Shown piece after piece: positions 1 to 11,685 of a stretch of 64,000 nucleotides of DNA (the stretch's first letter is position 1; each line of letters opens with the position of its first letter). The notes beneath the pieces are model-generated. The model was not told the DNA's origin and did no database searches. It saw nothing but the letters and a program-made list of their open reading frames with translations. The stretch comes from Siphonodentalium dalli (taxonomy: Eukaryota > Mollusca > Scaphopoda > Gadilida > Siphonodentaliidae). The stretch is taken from positions 134,189,587-134,253,586 of the forward strand of contig CP136061.1 in NCBI GenBank assembly GCA_032622095.1, read 5' to 3'. The translations under genes were made by a program, and so were the position numbers.

Positions 1-290
1 AAATCAAAATTTTGAATTAAAAAAAAAAAAAAAGAGTCATAACTCCTTTAAAATAAATCGGATCGAACCCATATTCAAACTCGAACTGTATTTTGAGATG
101 AGAAAGGTATATACATGTACAAAATTTGGTTCTGATCAAATAGAAAATGTTAAGAGTTATCGCATTATACATAAAGTGTCTACGAACGGACAGACAGACA
201 GACATAGATGGACGGACAGACGAGTGGTCAATCCGGACATTGACACTATGTGTACCATACTATGGTATAGGTACACATAAAAAGTTTTAT
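1..290 (+). repeat. Tandem-core repeat unit with terminal hairpin module
   Basis: One degenerate unit of the family recognised by 'catAACTCC', 'CGGATC(A/G)AACCCATATTC' and 'ACAAAATTTGGTT'. It is followed by a GGACAGACAGACAGAC run (about 189-225). A short hairpin then forms from GTGTACCATAC and GTATAGGTACAC near 250-276, with an ATAAAAA tail. The same end recurs at 27507-27615. Short open frames here are the repeat read through. The unit is cut by the window edge. Confidence 0.7.
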
Positions 291-841
291 CTCATGCAGA
301 GTACAGGAAAAATATATCAAACCTGGTGTGCCCCTTTAATATTTCAATTCACATTTGTAATCAATTGAAATCAATGTTGAAAAAGCTTTCCATTAATATA
401 TAGATAAAACAAACTAGACCTACAGTTCTAAAAGTGTTATGAACAATTATTTTGTTCTCATAGACTGATACAGAGCTCTCAAGTTTTTAAAAGTTTGAAA
501 ACCAAAGTTGTCTTCCCATGCAACCAACAAAATTCCAATAGTAATGCTATTAAACAATGAAACCAGATTATGCCTTTAAGATGAAATATAAATAACCATG
601 CATATAAAATATAATAGTATAAACATTCCATCTATGATATCTCATCATATGGCCAGAGATACTTTATAGAGTATAAAGTATATCTGATATGGCCAATACA
701 TCTCCTCAATACAAGAGAGAGACAACTTCATGGCATTGTTACTGGATACTATCTCTGTGTGAGAAGACAACTTCATAGCATTGTGAACCTGAATTATTAG
801 ATACTATCTAGACAGTGCAACCTGTGTATCTTTGATATATT
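291..841. other. AT-rich stretch without gene
   Basis: I see no coding signal. The only structure is a short direct duplication, GACAACTTCATGGCATTGT near 721-740 and again with one change near 765-784, each followed by GGATACTATCT-like sequence. Confidence 0.5.
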
Positions 842-1362
842 TTAGCAATGAATAAAATAATCAAAGGGCCATAACTCCATTAAAAAGTACCGGATCAAAC
901 CCATATTCGAACTCGATCTGTATTTTGAGTTGAGAAACTCACATACAAAATTTTGTTCCTATCAGTGGAAAAATTGTTGATTTATCGAAGCATTCATGAA
1001 TTCTATGTCAAAGGGCCATAACTTCATTAAAAAATATCGGATCAAACCCATATTCAAACTCGATATGTATTTTGGGCTGAGCAACTCGCATACCAAATTT
1101 GGGTATGGCAGCATGCATGAATTCTAAGTTGAAAAAGGGCCATAACTCCGTAAAAAAAACTCGGATCAAACCCATATTCGAACTCGATCTGTATTTGGTG
1201 CTGAGAAATTCATATACAAAATTTGGTTCCGATCATATAGAAAATATTTCAGTTATCGCACCATGCGTAAAGTGTCTACAGACAGACGGACGGACTAACG
1301 ACGAGTGGTCAATCCGGACAACGACACACTGTTTACCATACTATACATAAAAAGGTATAAAA
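842..1362 (+). repeat. Three-unit tandem-core repeat
   Basis: Three degenerate units of about 120-160 bp, each starting near GGGCCATAACT (about 866, 1014 and 1138) and containing CGGATCAAACCCATATTC and a CATACAAAATTT-like block. The last unit ends in GACAGACGGACGGAC and a short ACCATACTATACATAAAAA end. The 83-codon open frame over 1099-1350 is this repeat read through. Confidence 0.75.
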
Positions 1363-1394
1363 GTATAAAAGTATAAAAGAAAAAGAAGAAAAGT

Positions 1395-1412
1395 GGGGGG
1401 GGGGGGGGGGGG
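1395..1412. repeat. Poly-G run, 18 bp
   Basis: Uninterrupted G tract following AAAAGAAAAGT. It is one of nine homopolymeric G/C runs of 13 or more bases in the window. Its length may be unreliable in an assembly. Confidence 0.95.
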
Positions 1413-1539
1413 TATGGCAGGAAAAGTAAGAAAGACAGACCTATAAGATGGATAGGACAGAAAGTGAGTTATGGACAGATAGATAGAAGTAAAGAGTGTG
1501 GTAGTGGATACATGTACATATAATATCTTAGATGGCCAT

Positions 1540-1662
1540 GTCTGTCGTCCGAGGTCTTATATGTGCGACGCTCCCGATGGGAGACTTGCATATATATGGG
1601 AATGCACTGGCACAGGATATTTAATGCTGCACTAGCATGGCTCCCGTCTTGAAAGGGATAAT
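1540..1662. mobile_element. Family C (TTAA) MITE, decayed fragment
   Basis: Matches the right half of family C elements: a hairpin remnant (CTTATATGTGCGA ... TTGCATATATATGG), then AATGCACTGGCACAGG, TTTAATGCTGCACTAGC and CTTGAAAGGG. The left TTAA end is missing and the terminal TTAA is mutated. Confidence 0.65.
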
Positions 1663-2798
1663 GACGTTTTGTTGGAGTTACTTCAGCTCCAGTGACTGGA
1701 CGCGATCCAAGCTGCAAGGAAGAGTTCAGATGCCTCCCAAGTTCGCAATGCAAGCTCTGTCAACTAACCAATCACTGCTATGCATTCCTCGGCCAGCGAA
1801 CTAGTCACTGTCATGCATTTCGGAGCACGGAGCATAGCAAAGGAATGCAACTGTATGGGGATTCATCACACAGATGCATGGCTGAAATGGTTACAAGCAA
1901 CTAATTATATAGAGTTTCAAGAATATTCCATGTACGCAACCAATGTTATTGGCAAATTCAAGGTTAAATTGAAATTGACGTGAAGTTGATCAATTGGGAT
2001 GATCATTGATTGCTCTTGCTTTACTATGATACTATCATTGTATCATTGCCAAAAAGCATCAATTTGCAATGACCATAATCATATAGAAACAATATAACGG
2101 ACCTTTGGAATAACGAACCTTCAGAATAATGGACCCTCGTCACAACTTGCAGTTGTCGTTTTGAGAGACGGCTATTCCGAAAAATTATATTTTAAGTGGA
2201 ACTATATTCTGCCGATAGTACCCAGCAGTATTTTATTATGTCTATAATGTGTAATCTATAGGCGATTTATAATGCTGTCCAGTCACACGGATTGTACTCA
2301 TAAAGTGCACTTTCGGAATTACGGACCTTCGGAATTATGGACCTTCGGAATAGCGGACCTTCAGAATAATGACCCGTCCCCCTGTCGTCCACCGTTTCGG
2401 GATGCCTACAAAATTGTATTTTTGTTCTTGGTCACTGGTGGATTTTTTTTCTTCTTTTCATTCTGCATCTAATGAAAAGGCATGACCGAGGAAGCTGGTG
2501 TTATTATTGTGTTCGCATAGCTAATTTAGCACTAGACCAAGCCAGTTTGTCCATCCTGCATTTATACATTATTATATGATAGGCCTTTATTAGCAAAGGC
2601 CGATGTCTAAACCAAAGGCTATATTTATATGCATAATTATCGAAGTCTACTCGAATCCAAAATGATCTTGCATGATTAATCAAGCATTCGCATCATAACC
2701 ATGCATTATGCTTAAATAGGCATATATATATTTTCATGACTATTTACATGATCCTTCGCAAGGTCTTCCCCTTAACAGCATTCTGTGGTCATTCGATA
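1663..2798. other. Non-coding stretch with CGGACCTTCGGAATTA-type repeats
   Basis: No gene recognised. Short tandem units of about 17 bp resembling GGACCTTCGGAATTAC occur near 2098-2135 and again at 2314-2375. Other mollusc-like short repeats on a (CTTCGGA) theme occur at 6990-7165. The rest is AT-rich and featureless. Confidence 0.5.
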
Positions 2799-2965
2799 CA
2801 GTAATGCCCTAAGTAATCGACCCCTTAACCACAGCAGAATTATGGGTAACTTTTCAGGATTTAGTCGAAAATATGGATTGTTGCCATTCATCGGAATATT
2901 CTCGGGGAGAAATGTTACCCATAATTCTGCTGTGGTTAAGGGGTCGATTACTTAGGGCATTAATG
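2799..2965. mobile_element. Family A MITE (TA-flanked foldback), copy 1
   Basis: Starts CAGTAATGCCCTAAG after TA and ends CTTAGGGCATTAATG before TA. The arms carry TAATCGACCCCTTAACCACAGC and its complement. Both arms share the private variant GACCCC/GGGGTC. The centre is partly deleted. A TA duplication plus long inverted repeats fits a Tc1/mariner-type non-autonomous element. It carries no coding sequence. Confidence 0.85.
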
Positions 2966-3106
2966 TATGCCTTGCATATAATCTTACTCAGAAAAAAAGC
3001 ACAACCGCGAAGCCACAGACTTCAGAAAAATCAACAATTGGTTGCCGGTTGTGGCGACAGCTAACTCTGACTTGATGGTCACGCTGTCACTCCATGTGGT
3101 CAATTT

Positions 3107-3124
3107 GGGGGGGGGGGGGGGGGG
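3107..3124. repeat. Poly-G run, 18 bp
   Basis: Uninterrupted G tract after GTCAATTT. Same type as the runs at 1395, 4397 and 9400. Confidence 0.95.
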
Positions 3125-3219
3125 TTGCTTTCATGCACATGCAATGTAGAATATGTGCATTTCTTACAATCGAGATAACTTTCTTGTTTTCCGTGTGGTA
3201 TATTTTAAATTCAGAGTCG

Positions 3220-3640
3220 CTCAGTTTTAAATTCGTGCACCGATGGGTGCGCGAAAAATAGTAACTGCGCGAATTTAAATACAAGTAAGGAAGGGGGATG
3301 TGCTTCCGTGCATCTTCAGTCTGCAATATGCGTATTTCAACATTAATGCTGTTACAATGATTTGTTGCTATATACTAGTATACTTATATCATATATATCA
3401 GTAATGGTTTTGATGTTGGTTGCCCCCATGTAAATTATTGTCCTACAAGCCTAATATTCGTTCCGACCTTCCGTAATGTATAAATGTAACTAGTCAACAT
3501 ATATATAGCCCTCTTGTTTCCCTCAGACTGTGGTTATAGGTATAAGCTCAGGGGTCGTACTGTATTTCACTCAGTTTAAATTCACGCACCGATGGGTGCA
3601 TGAAAAATAGTCCCATACTGGGTGAATTTAAATACGAGTA
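3220..3640. repeat. Pair of short hairpin repeats
   Basis: Two related ~70-bp segments (about 3220-3290 and 3566-3640) share CTCAGTTTTAAATTC, the hairpin GCACCGATGGGTGC, then GAAAAATAGT and GAATTTAAATAC. They lie in the same orientation, about 345 bp apart. The sequence between them is unremarkable. Confidence 0.65.
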
Positions 3641-3645
3641 TTAAA

Positions 3646-3815
3646 GGTATCTTCAAATAAGTAAATTTCAAACATACACTTTCAAATCTTGTCAGATTAA
3701 CAAATTTCAAATAAATATAGTTTTAAATCTTGTCAAATAAGCTAATTTCAAACATGCAGTTTAAAATATTGACAAATGAGCAAACTTCAAATATTCAGTT
3801 TCAAATCAATAGATT
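3646..3815. repeat. ~39-bp tandem repeat, about four degenerate units
   Basis: Units resemble TCAAATAAGTAAATTTCAAAC followed by ATACACTTTCAAATCTTG. Four copies with growing divergence are visible. The 73-codon frame at 3730-3951 is produced by this repeat. Confidence 0.75.
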
Positions 3816-4740
3816 TTTTGTTGTTTTTTTTTTAATTCTTGAATATACAGAAGCTAATAAGACAAAATATCAACAGCAGCCAAAACTTCTAAGAAAAATA
3901 CCTTCTTATTTGGCAATTCAGCATGCAATGATAATCCTTCAGGCATCTTGAAAATAAACACAAAGTTTACGAGACTTGGCAAATCCTTCTGTCAATGTCG
4001 CTGAACAGAGATCTGGCTCGAGTGGCGTATAGAACAGGAAACCCAAAATCTGGTGTATTTATCGAAATACATCATAGCTATACCTTAGACAGGCAGGACA
4101 ATTTATAGCGAGATATCTATTCACAGGTGAAGTCAGTTCAATGGGGAGGTTCAATGGATGAATAATTACCCAGACACAATAGAGGACCTATTCACAGATC
4201 AGACAACTGACTGGCGGAGGGGAGACAATTTGTGAGAATGTTCATGGGTCACCTGAACCAAGGTAAGTTTAATGAAAGGTCAGATCACTAATCAGAACTG
4301 GGTCGTTAGTTCTATCAAATGATTCTGTTTACTAATGTTAGCTTAATGATAATACCACCCCTGGTTAAATGGTCCAGTTAATTTGCTAAATGAAGTGGGG
4401 GGGGGGGGGGGGGGTCCTGCTGATTTGACTATGATGTTAGTGGGTTTAGCTACCAGTATGATTTTTGTATGGCCTTGGCTAATCCGAATAATTCAATGAA
4501 AAGTCATTATCTGTACAAAACATTCAAGAACATATATATATTTTTAAATATTTTAATAATGTATGAGTTGATTATTGCAAATGGCCATAAGGTGATAGCC
4601 TGGTTTACGAACACCTCCTAAAACTTTTTCCTCAACATTGTAAAAAAACTAAATTTAACATTTTTTTCGATTGGTTTACTGGTATGTTCACACTGATTAA
4701 AATATGAAGTACATGTACATGTATGTTGTCACAGTGATGA
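3816..4740. other. Intergenic stretch; poly-G at 4397-4414
   Basis: No gene or recognisable transposon seen. It contains one 18-bp G run at 4397-4414 after AATGAAGT. Confidence 0.5.
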
Positions 4741-5170
4741 AGAAAATATTTGGCGGCAGAGTCTCACATTCTTTTCAATTATTAGTCGAGGAACCCACCC
4801 ATCAAAGCTCAGAGTAATCATATATATCGATTTTTGAAGTTTGTTATTTCTCGAGATGTGTAATAATATGTGACCCAGAAACACGTTGTCAAACGGAGTG
4901 TCTCAGACAAAATTGCAAATGAAGATGGGTAACTCCAGAATCAAGTGGTAATACAGTCAAATTTTGTGAGACCTTAGTGATAATACGGCCTTATTTTGTT
5001 GAACAAATGTTGATAAATAACAAGTTTTGGGAAATTTGATACCATAGTTGACAGTGGTTAGCGTTATTTTGTTGCAATAAATCGATTCTGATATCTATTA
5101 TTAAAGGCATATTTTTAAGAAATGTTGTTGTTGCTGTATCTTGATGGCATGGGTATTGAGTACCTTTAAT
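4741..5170. mobile_element. Family D element (TTAA-AGGTAC), left end lost
   Basis: Aligns by eye with 38639-39109 and 41091-41549. Shared blocks are GAACCCACCCATCAAAG, TTCTCGAGATGTGTAATAAT, GATGAAGATGG, GTGGTAATACAG, GTTGATAAATAACAAG, AGTTGACAGTGGTTAGC and AATCGATTCTGAT. The right end ATTGAGTACCTTTAA is intact. The left TTAAAGGTAC end is absent or eroded. Confidence 0.7.
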
Positions 5171-5379
5171 GGGAAGAGATACCTCAATTTATTCATATAA
5201 TTTGAGCTTATTGTATTCAAAACTCCTGTGAAGTTCCTGGACAATTCTGCTATTTGTCAATTGTTGAGGTGGTGATCCATAATTTTATTTATATATTTTT
5301 TCCCCCTCATGCATCTGCTATTTTTTAATCCAAATGTCCGTAAACCAGGCTATTTTATTGTTATGGCCAAACCAAGATG

Positions 5380-5507
5380 CAAGCCTGTATATAGTGTGTC
5401 TGACATATGCAGAATGAGGTCCCCAGAGGTTGAGTTTAGTGACACTATCCCACACAGCGGCCTATCATCACCAAATTCACCCTCTGGGAAGCTCATTCTG
5501 CTCATCA
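5380..5507 (+). mobile_element. Family B MITE, 3'-truncated
   Basis: Starts CAAGCCTGTATATAGTGTGTC and carries the family B hairpin arms (AGAATGAGGTCCCCAGAG ... CCTCTGGGAAGCTCATTCTGC). It stops after the first hairpin, and no right end or target duplication is visible. A frame reading MRSPE-EFSD across it recurs in most family B copies because of the shared sequence, not because it is a gene. Confidence 0.75.
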
Positions 5508-6198
5508 GTGTTAAGTATCAAACAAAATTCACATGAGCATTGCCACATACTGTGAACAACTTTAAATTCTGGTATCAATTTTCGTAGTTCAACCACTTAT
5601 GACTTTTTCGTGGGTTCGTAAATTTGTGGGTCTGCCGGTACTAACTGTCACCTCCAAATCCCCAAAAATTAAATTGGCATTTAAAAGAAAATATTTAACT
5701 TCAAAGTAGTAGGTTATCAGTCGACAAGGTCTTGTCGAACAGCAACATGCCTCCAAAACTAAGATAGTTACATGGTAAACCACAGTTATCAAATATCAAG
5801 GCAGGATCAACCCCATAAATAAATATCATGTTCAATAAGATCAGAGCTGGGCTTTATCCCTGACCCACGCCGATAGCCCTACATACTTCGGCTTCTTTGT
5901 ATAGATATGAGAGGTGAAGAGGTTCATCCATGCTGGGTCAAGGCCAGGCAGTTATCAGAAGAAATAATCCTCATACAAACGACAGTACAAGATGGCTGAG
6001 AGGCCCTCTGATAAAAACCGTACTGTAAACTAAGTAATACCATGATAATAAATTCAAACCTGCATGGTTATCTTCTCAGCAGTCATTTCCATTGGATCTA
6101 GGCAAATTAATTTTCTTTGGTGCACTTATGGGATTGGGAATAACATATATAATGTGCAAATTTACAAGGCACATGTTTTTTTTCAAACCCAGGTGCAC
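5508..6198. other. Intergenic stretch without recognised feature
   Basis: AT-rich, no convincing frame on either strand, no repeat boundary that I could place. Confidence 0.45.
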
Positions 6199-6640
6199 TT
6201 AACCCTTTGAGTGCCACGGGCCGATCTCATTGGCCCTAATTTACGGTGTGTAAAATTGGCCCTAAAAAAATAGATTTGTTTTTTTTTGGGTTGAATTATT
6301 TTTGGGTATGCTTAAGCATGCTATAGCGAATTTAAAAACAAACTGGATAAAACCTTAGGGGCATGTTATAACTCAAAACTATCACCAAGTAATCATAGTA
6401 ATAATTTTGATGCCCATGAAAAACGTGAGATTCCCTGGCACTAAACCAACAAAATAAGAAAAAATTATTAAAATTGTAAACAATTGTAAAAAATAATAAC
6501 AAATGATGAAAAATTGTTAGGCCAATGCATTCTCTTATATATGCGAGGCGACCTATGGTCGACTCGCATATATAAGAGAATGCATTGGCACAGGGTATAT
6601 GGGTTGATACAAAAATCGGACCTGGCACTCAAAGGGTTAA
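6199..6640. mobile_element. Family C MITE, GAGTGCC end type, full length
   Basis: TTAA at both ends (6199-6202, 6637-6640) flanks CCCTTTGAGTGCCA and TGGCACTCAAAGGG. TTAA duplication with CCC-initial ends is the piggyBac signature. The interior carries the 69-bp hairpin at 6521-6589: arms GCCAATGCATTCTCTTATAT...GCGAG and its complement, centre GCGACCTATGGTCGA. There is no coding sequence. The several short frames over 6332-6705 are hairpin read-through. Confidence 0.9.
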
Positions 6641-6797
6641 GGGACACACGCACTATTGTGCACCTCAAATTAAAGGATTTCCTCAGTGACCAGCCTAGAG
6701 GTTAGAAATTGAGAGAAGTCCCTATTTGTTTATAGAGAGAACTGAGATGTGTCTGTTAACAAGAAAAGACATACAAGCCGAGATTCAATATACACCC

Positions 6798-6966
6798 GTA
6801 ATATCAGCTTTCTATGATCCAAATAGTGATGGTAATATCAGCTTTCTATGATCCAAATAGTAATGGTAATATCAGCTTGCTATGATCCAAATAGTAATGG
6901 TAATATCAGCTTTCTATGATCCAAATAGTAATGGTAATATCAGCTTTCTATGATCCAAATATTGAT
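6798..6966. repeat. 34-bp tandem repeat, five units
   Basis: Five near-identical units of TAATATCAGCTTTCTATG followed by ATCCAAATAGTAATGG. Single differences (GTGAT/GTAAT, TTT/TTG) separate the units. Confidence 0.9.
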
Positions 6967-8632
6967 GCTTGGTGCAGAAGGTGACGACATTTGCCCAAGG
7001 GTTCAACATTCCAAGAAGTTGATAGTCCCGACGGTTCAATTGTATGAGTGTTCGAAATTCCGATGGGTTAATAGTCGACTTGGACTATTAACCCTCGGAC
7101 TATTGAACTTTTCGCAATATTGAACCTTTGGACTATTGAACCTTCAGACTTTCGAACCCTCTAACTAACGCACTGTACCCAAAGCAGAACTCCTTTATAA
7201 CCATATTCTAATTAGTAATAAAACCATTATAAATCAGCAGATACGTTTCAAATACACTGTTTGGACATTATAACTCATGCTGGAATTGCTGAGAGGAGTC
7301 ACTTTTCCCTGGGACAAAAATATGGAGAAAAGGGAGATGTCTCCCTCTAACTTTGTCATACTGAGTACTAAAGTCCCCATGTACCCATTATGTATCCATC
7401 AAATCATGGTTCACGCTGGTAACAAAACATATTTTTTTACATTAATTTATACCTGTGCATGTCCTGTGCATGATACCTGTGCATGTCCTGTGCATGAAAT
7501 ACACACCAATTTTCATAAATATTCATCATAATGAGCAATATTATATTTAATTCAAATTTAAACTGCATGATTTCCATGTTAACTCTATTCAAACTTGATG
7601 GTGTCGTGCATTTCATGATAGTTTATCTGATTTAAGCTCATTTCATCAGATGCTTTGTTATGTCAGGGTCTGTGATATCAAATAGGTCTTGTAATGCATA
7701 CCTTCTGAAGGTAACCTTCACAAGATATAATGTATGGAACTTATGTGGCCTAAACCTATTTCTGATTGATATAAACCAGTGCTACGCCAAGTGTGGCATA
7801 TGCCCCCAATGCTCAGTTTAGAGAGTGGGCAACACTAAATATTTGTATGGATGGAAAATTATGTTATTTTCTAAATTTGCATATCCTTTTCCCCTAAACT
7901 GGGCTATAAACACACCAAAGCACAACAAAATCAGATGACCCATGTCCAATTTACAAGCTGAAATGTTTGTACAGACACAAAATTCACAAATTTCCAAATC
8001 AAATAAAAGGTCGGCCGACCACAGTGTCCCCCGACAACGTGGCAAGTCGATGCCACTTTGTTAAAGAAATTTTTTTTTAAAGTTGAAATGTTCTAAGTTG
8101 AAAGTGTTAATAATTCCGTAAAAAAAACAAATTCCCATCATCTATATACATGTTGCACATCTCCAATATGTAGGTAACAATACTCTGAAGTTTCAAATAA
8201 TAATAATAAATGTATCTCACCACAACAGCTAAAATGTGTCCCCTTTATTCACACCTTGTTCACCATGTGTGACACATGGTTCACCATGTGTGTCATCTTG
8301 TTTAAATTGGATACGGGGATTTAGATTTAATAGTGATGCCTGATTGATACTAAGCCACTAGTTCAGTACAGATATACCCAAATCAAAATTTAATTCTTTT
8401 ATTTTTCAACTTCTAAAATAGTTTAAAACTCTTTTAGTGCCAAAGTAAGTTATCAACCAGACATAATTGAAAGACAAAAGGACAAGCACTGTTCATTTTT
8501 ATAATACCCCGAAAACTCATATTGCAAAAACTTTCATCGATCAATTCTCGCTTACAGAATAATCTTCAGAAGTGAACAAAAGTTGCAAGGAATGATGGAA
8601 AATAACCAGAGCACTCGAAGACTATTAAGGTA
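6967..8632. other. Intergenic stretch with minor repeats
   Basis: At 6990-7165 there are several (G/T)GACTATTGAACCTT-like short repeats. At 7452-7495 a 21-bp duplication CTGTGCATGTCCTGTGCATGA occurs twice. No gene is recognised. The 84-codon frame at 7277-7531 has no coding-like features and contains the duplication. Confidence 0.5.
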
Positions 8633-8816
8633 CAGTAATGCCCGAAGTATATGACCCTTTAACCACAGCAGAATTATGGGAAATTTTTCAGAATTTAGTC
8701 GGAAATATGGCTTGTTGCCGAATGGCAATGGCAACAAGCCATATTTCCGACTAAATCCTGAAAAATTTCCCATAATTCTGCTGTGGTTTAGGAGTCGATC
8801 ATTTAGAACATTACTG
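8633..8816. mobile_element. Family A MITE, copy 2
   Basis: TA-CAGTAATGCCCGAAG ... AGAACATTACTG-TA with long snap-back arms. Both arms carry the private form GGGAAATTTTTCAG and its complement, unlike the GGGTAACTTTTC form of most copies. The centre is GGCTTGTTGCCGAATGGCAATGGCAACAAGCC. Confidence 0.9.
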
Positions 8817-10085
8817 TACCAGTAATCTCCATTTGGTTTTGTGCCAATTCTTTACATGATTTACAACATTATCCAACAGGACTAAGCCAATCATCATTTC
8901 ATGTACCATAAACCATCCATCATAGTGTGATATATAATGTCCTGTATTCTAGCCCTCTCTGATGATATGTGACTGTGACAAATCTATACAATTACTATGT
9001 ACAACAATCTATCAACAGGTTTTACTGGTAATTGCCTTCTGCATATATCAATATCAAGATACTCGAAATGACTGTCTGACTGTCAGATATCGTGCTATTC
9101 CAAAGTCCTGCATGCATTTTTTTCTATGTTGAGCTCAGACAAACAAATTCTGTACTAAAAGGCCGAATTAGCATATATCTGTTCAGGCGCAAATTAAGCC
9201 AAATCATGATGTAAATTTACATACAAAGGGTTACATGTATAAATTGATTCTAAACATTGGATTTAATCATGATGAAACAGAAGAGTATATTCTTCATTTG
9301 TGGGGGATACTTATATGTGCATCATGCATAAAAATGTACTCAAGCACCGGCAAGTTAGGTTCAAATCCCAATGAGTTTGGATTAGTATTTTCCCGTATTG
9401 GGGGGGGGGGGGGGGGGGGGGGTGTACTAGGAATCGTGGGCACTGTGTGCAGATTTGTGACAGTTGCTTTCTGGGGGGGGATTGAATGATTTACACGTAC
9501 AGTGGGTGATTTCCGAGTAAAATTAGCCATTTACATCGTCTTTCCTCCACCACTAAATCTGATGGCATCATTGAATGACCATAGCTATTGAGTCAAAAAC
9601 CCAATATTAGGCATATCAAAACCCTATGGTTCTAGCACAGGGATGTTCATATGATAAGTTCAGCAAACAGAACATATTAGGTGAAAATCCTTACAAATGA
9701 ATGAATGGGAATTATGTACATGTTAACTATCAATCATCGAGTCATCAATGATTAAAGGGTTAACTCGGGATTGCATGTTAGTATCCCAATATTGTGGGGG
9801 AACATTAGATTGCGGCGAGATACAGCCAGATTGGTTATTGATTAACATGTGATACCACCCAATGAAATGGAAGAACATCCCATCATTTGATTAGTGACTG
9901 ATTAGATATTTGACATGGTACTATGTAAAATCTGTGATCAATCATGATGATGTACTTTAGTGTATATACTAACTACACCTGCTCAACCAACACATTGCTT
10001 TATTTCCCAATCAAGACAGTCTTCAATAAAAAGAGTCCATGACACTGTAGCTTAACCTTGTAAAGAAGATACATTTTTGTGATGA
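8817..10085. other. Intergenic stretch; 23-bp poly-G at 9400-9422
   Basis: The longest G run of the window, 23 bp, lies at 9400-9422. Frames spanning it on both strands encode only Gly or Pro runs. AGGTTCAAATCCCAATG near 9356 resembles a tRNA B box, but no A box or tRNA fold surrounds it. No gene seen. Confidence 0.5.
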
Positions 10086-10784
10086 GGCCAAAAAAAAAAG
10101 ATAGTATGTTTCCGATAACGAAGTGAAAAAATTAGGGTAGGTGGGTAGGGAAATTTTTATTTTTTTATTTTATTTTGATATTTTTTATCCAGCTGCAGAA
10201 ATATTGAATTACCTCGACCGAAAATGACATAAAATGCCAACTTGTGTTGTGGCAAAGTATTACTTGATAAACACAGCACTAGGAAATATACATTAAGATT
10301 GATGAAAGATCAAACTTACTTCATGCTTTAATAAGGATGTTATTTATTTTTCACATACCACATTTTATAAATTTGGCTATAAACTTGGTATGAGATTTCC
10401 CAAGAAAATAATAAATGGGCATGCATGTTTATTTGGAACTCATGAATATGTTCCATAAGTCCCAAACAAGGCATACTGGTAAAGCAGGCATGAGATCCAC
10501 TCTCTTGAAATTAAAATTGCAAGATTCATGCCTATCAATCCACAACCCATCACACACCTGTGGCTTTTGAGACAACTGTCACACTTCATGTCACTTATCA
10601 CAGGCTTATGTTAGAAACCATGTGTTTTGCACCTAATGATTATCAATATTTATGAGCATTAGCGGTAAAAACCTTAAAAACAAATTTTGACTTTTTCTCA
10701 AAATATCAATAAAAAGATTAGGGTCGGTGGGTTATTTTTAGGGTCAGTCGATGTACGGAAACATAGTATCTTTTTTATTTGGCC
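10086..10784. mobile_element. ~700-bp TIR element without coding capacity
   Basis: The left end GGCC(A)nGATAGTATGTTTCCG (10086-10114) matches the complement of the right end CGGAAACATAGTATC...TTTGGCC (10756-10784), with about two mismatches in 29. Both ends continue inwards with TTAGGGT(A/C)GGTGGGT-like sequence. No target duplication is clear and the interior has no open frame, so the superfamily is not assigned. Confidence 0.7.
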
Positions 10785-10799
10785 TGAGCAACAAATGGA

Positions 10800-11300
10800 A
10801 TGATGAATTGAATTTTGAAATACAAGATGGCAGTTGGCGGCCATGTTTTTTTGCCGAATGACTCAAAATGACTTGTTCCCATCTACATGTCAATGTTAAC
10901 ATCCATGACAAATTTCATGATGATAAGACGAACACTCTGGCCAGTAGCCCGTGCTAATGGATTGACAAATTTCATGATGATTCCGGCAGCCATTTTTTTT
11001 AGCCAAATGACCCCAAAATGACACGTTCCCATCTACATGTCAATATTAACATCCATGACAAATTTCATGGTGATCAGACAAACAGTACTGCCTGTAGCCC
11101 GAGATAATGGATTGCATTTTGAAATCCAAGATGGCCAATGGCAGCCATGTTTTTTGGCCACATGACCCCAAAATGACTTGTTTCCATCTTCTACATGTCA
11201 ATGTTATCATCTATGACCAATTTCATAATGATCCGACCAAAGGTACAATCAATAGCCCGTGCCAAAGCATTTAGTCATGCAAAGAGTAAAACCATTTTTT
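10800..11300. repeat. ~162-bp tandem repeat, three units
   Basis: Three units of the family found as a longer array at 39640-40790. Recognisable blocks are ATCCAAGATGGC, GGCCATGTTTTTT, CCGAATGACCCCAAAATGAC, TTCCCATCTACATGTCAAT, CCATGACAAATTTCATGATGAT and CAGTAGCCCGTGC. It starts right after the TIR element at 10784. Confidence 0.85.
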
Positions 11301-11458
11301 TTTTACCTTAGCATTAGCTACACAATGTAAGTTGTATTGAAAAGTTTTTATCATCTTCTCACAGCAGTTATTATTGTTCTCATAACAATATTTAGCTAAT
11401 ACCCATAATTATGGGATTCTCATCCTAGTTTCAGTTATGCCTCTTCTATTATCCCCGC

Positions 11459-11677
11459 CAAGCCTGAGTTTAGTGTGCCTGTCATTTGCAGAATGAAGTC
11501 GAGGTTCCCAATGGGTGTACATCACAATATTCACCATTTGGGAACTTCAATCTGAGTCTATGTCTCCCATAGCAGATGAGGCCATGCAGAAAGAGGTCCC
11601 CAGAGGGTGAATTTGGTGATGCTAGCACCCTCTGGGGACTCATTCTGCAAATGACATGCACACTAAACTCAAGCTTG
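11459..11677. mobile_element. Family B MITE with 8-bp target duplication
   Basis: Ends CAAGCCTGAGTTTAG and CTAAACTCAAGCTTG. Flanks ATCCCCGC (11451-11458) and ATCCCTGC (11678-11685) match at 7 of 8 positions. The interior has AGAATGA(A/G)GT arms and a centre derived from an ACATCACAATATTCACC segment. An 8-bp duplication fits the hAT superfamily. Confidence 0.85.
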
Positions 11678-11685
11678 ATCCCTGC

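Noticed and set aside
9350-9372. AGGTTCAAATCCCAATG as a tRNA or SINE B box
   Set aside because: No A box at the right distance, no cloverleaf, and no copy of the surrounding sequence elsewhere in the window.
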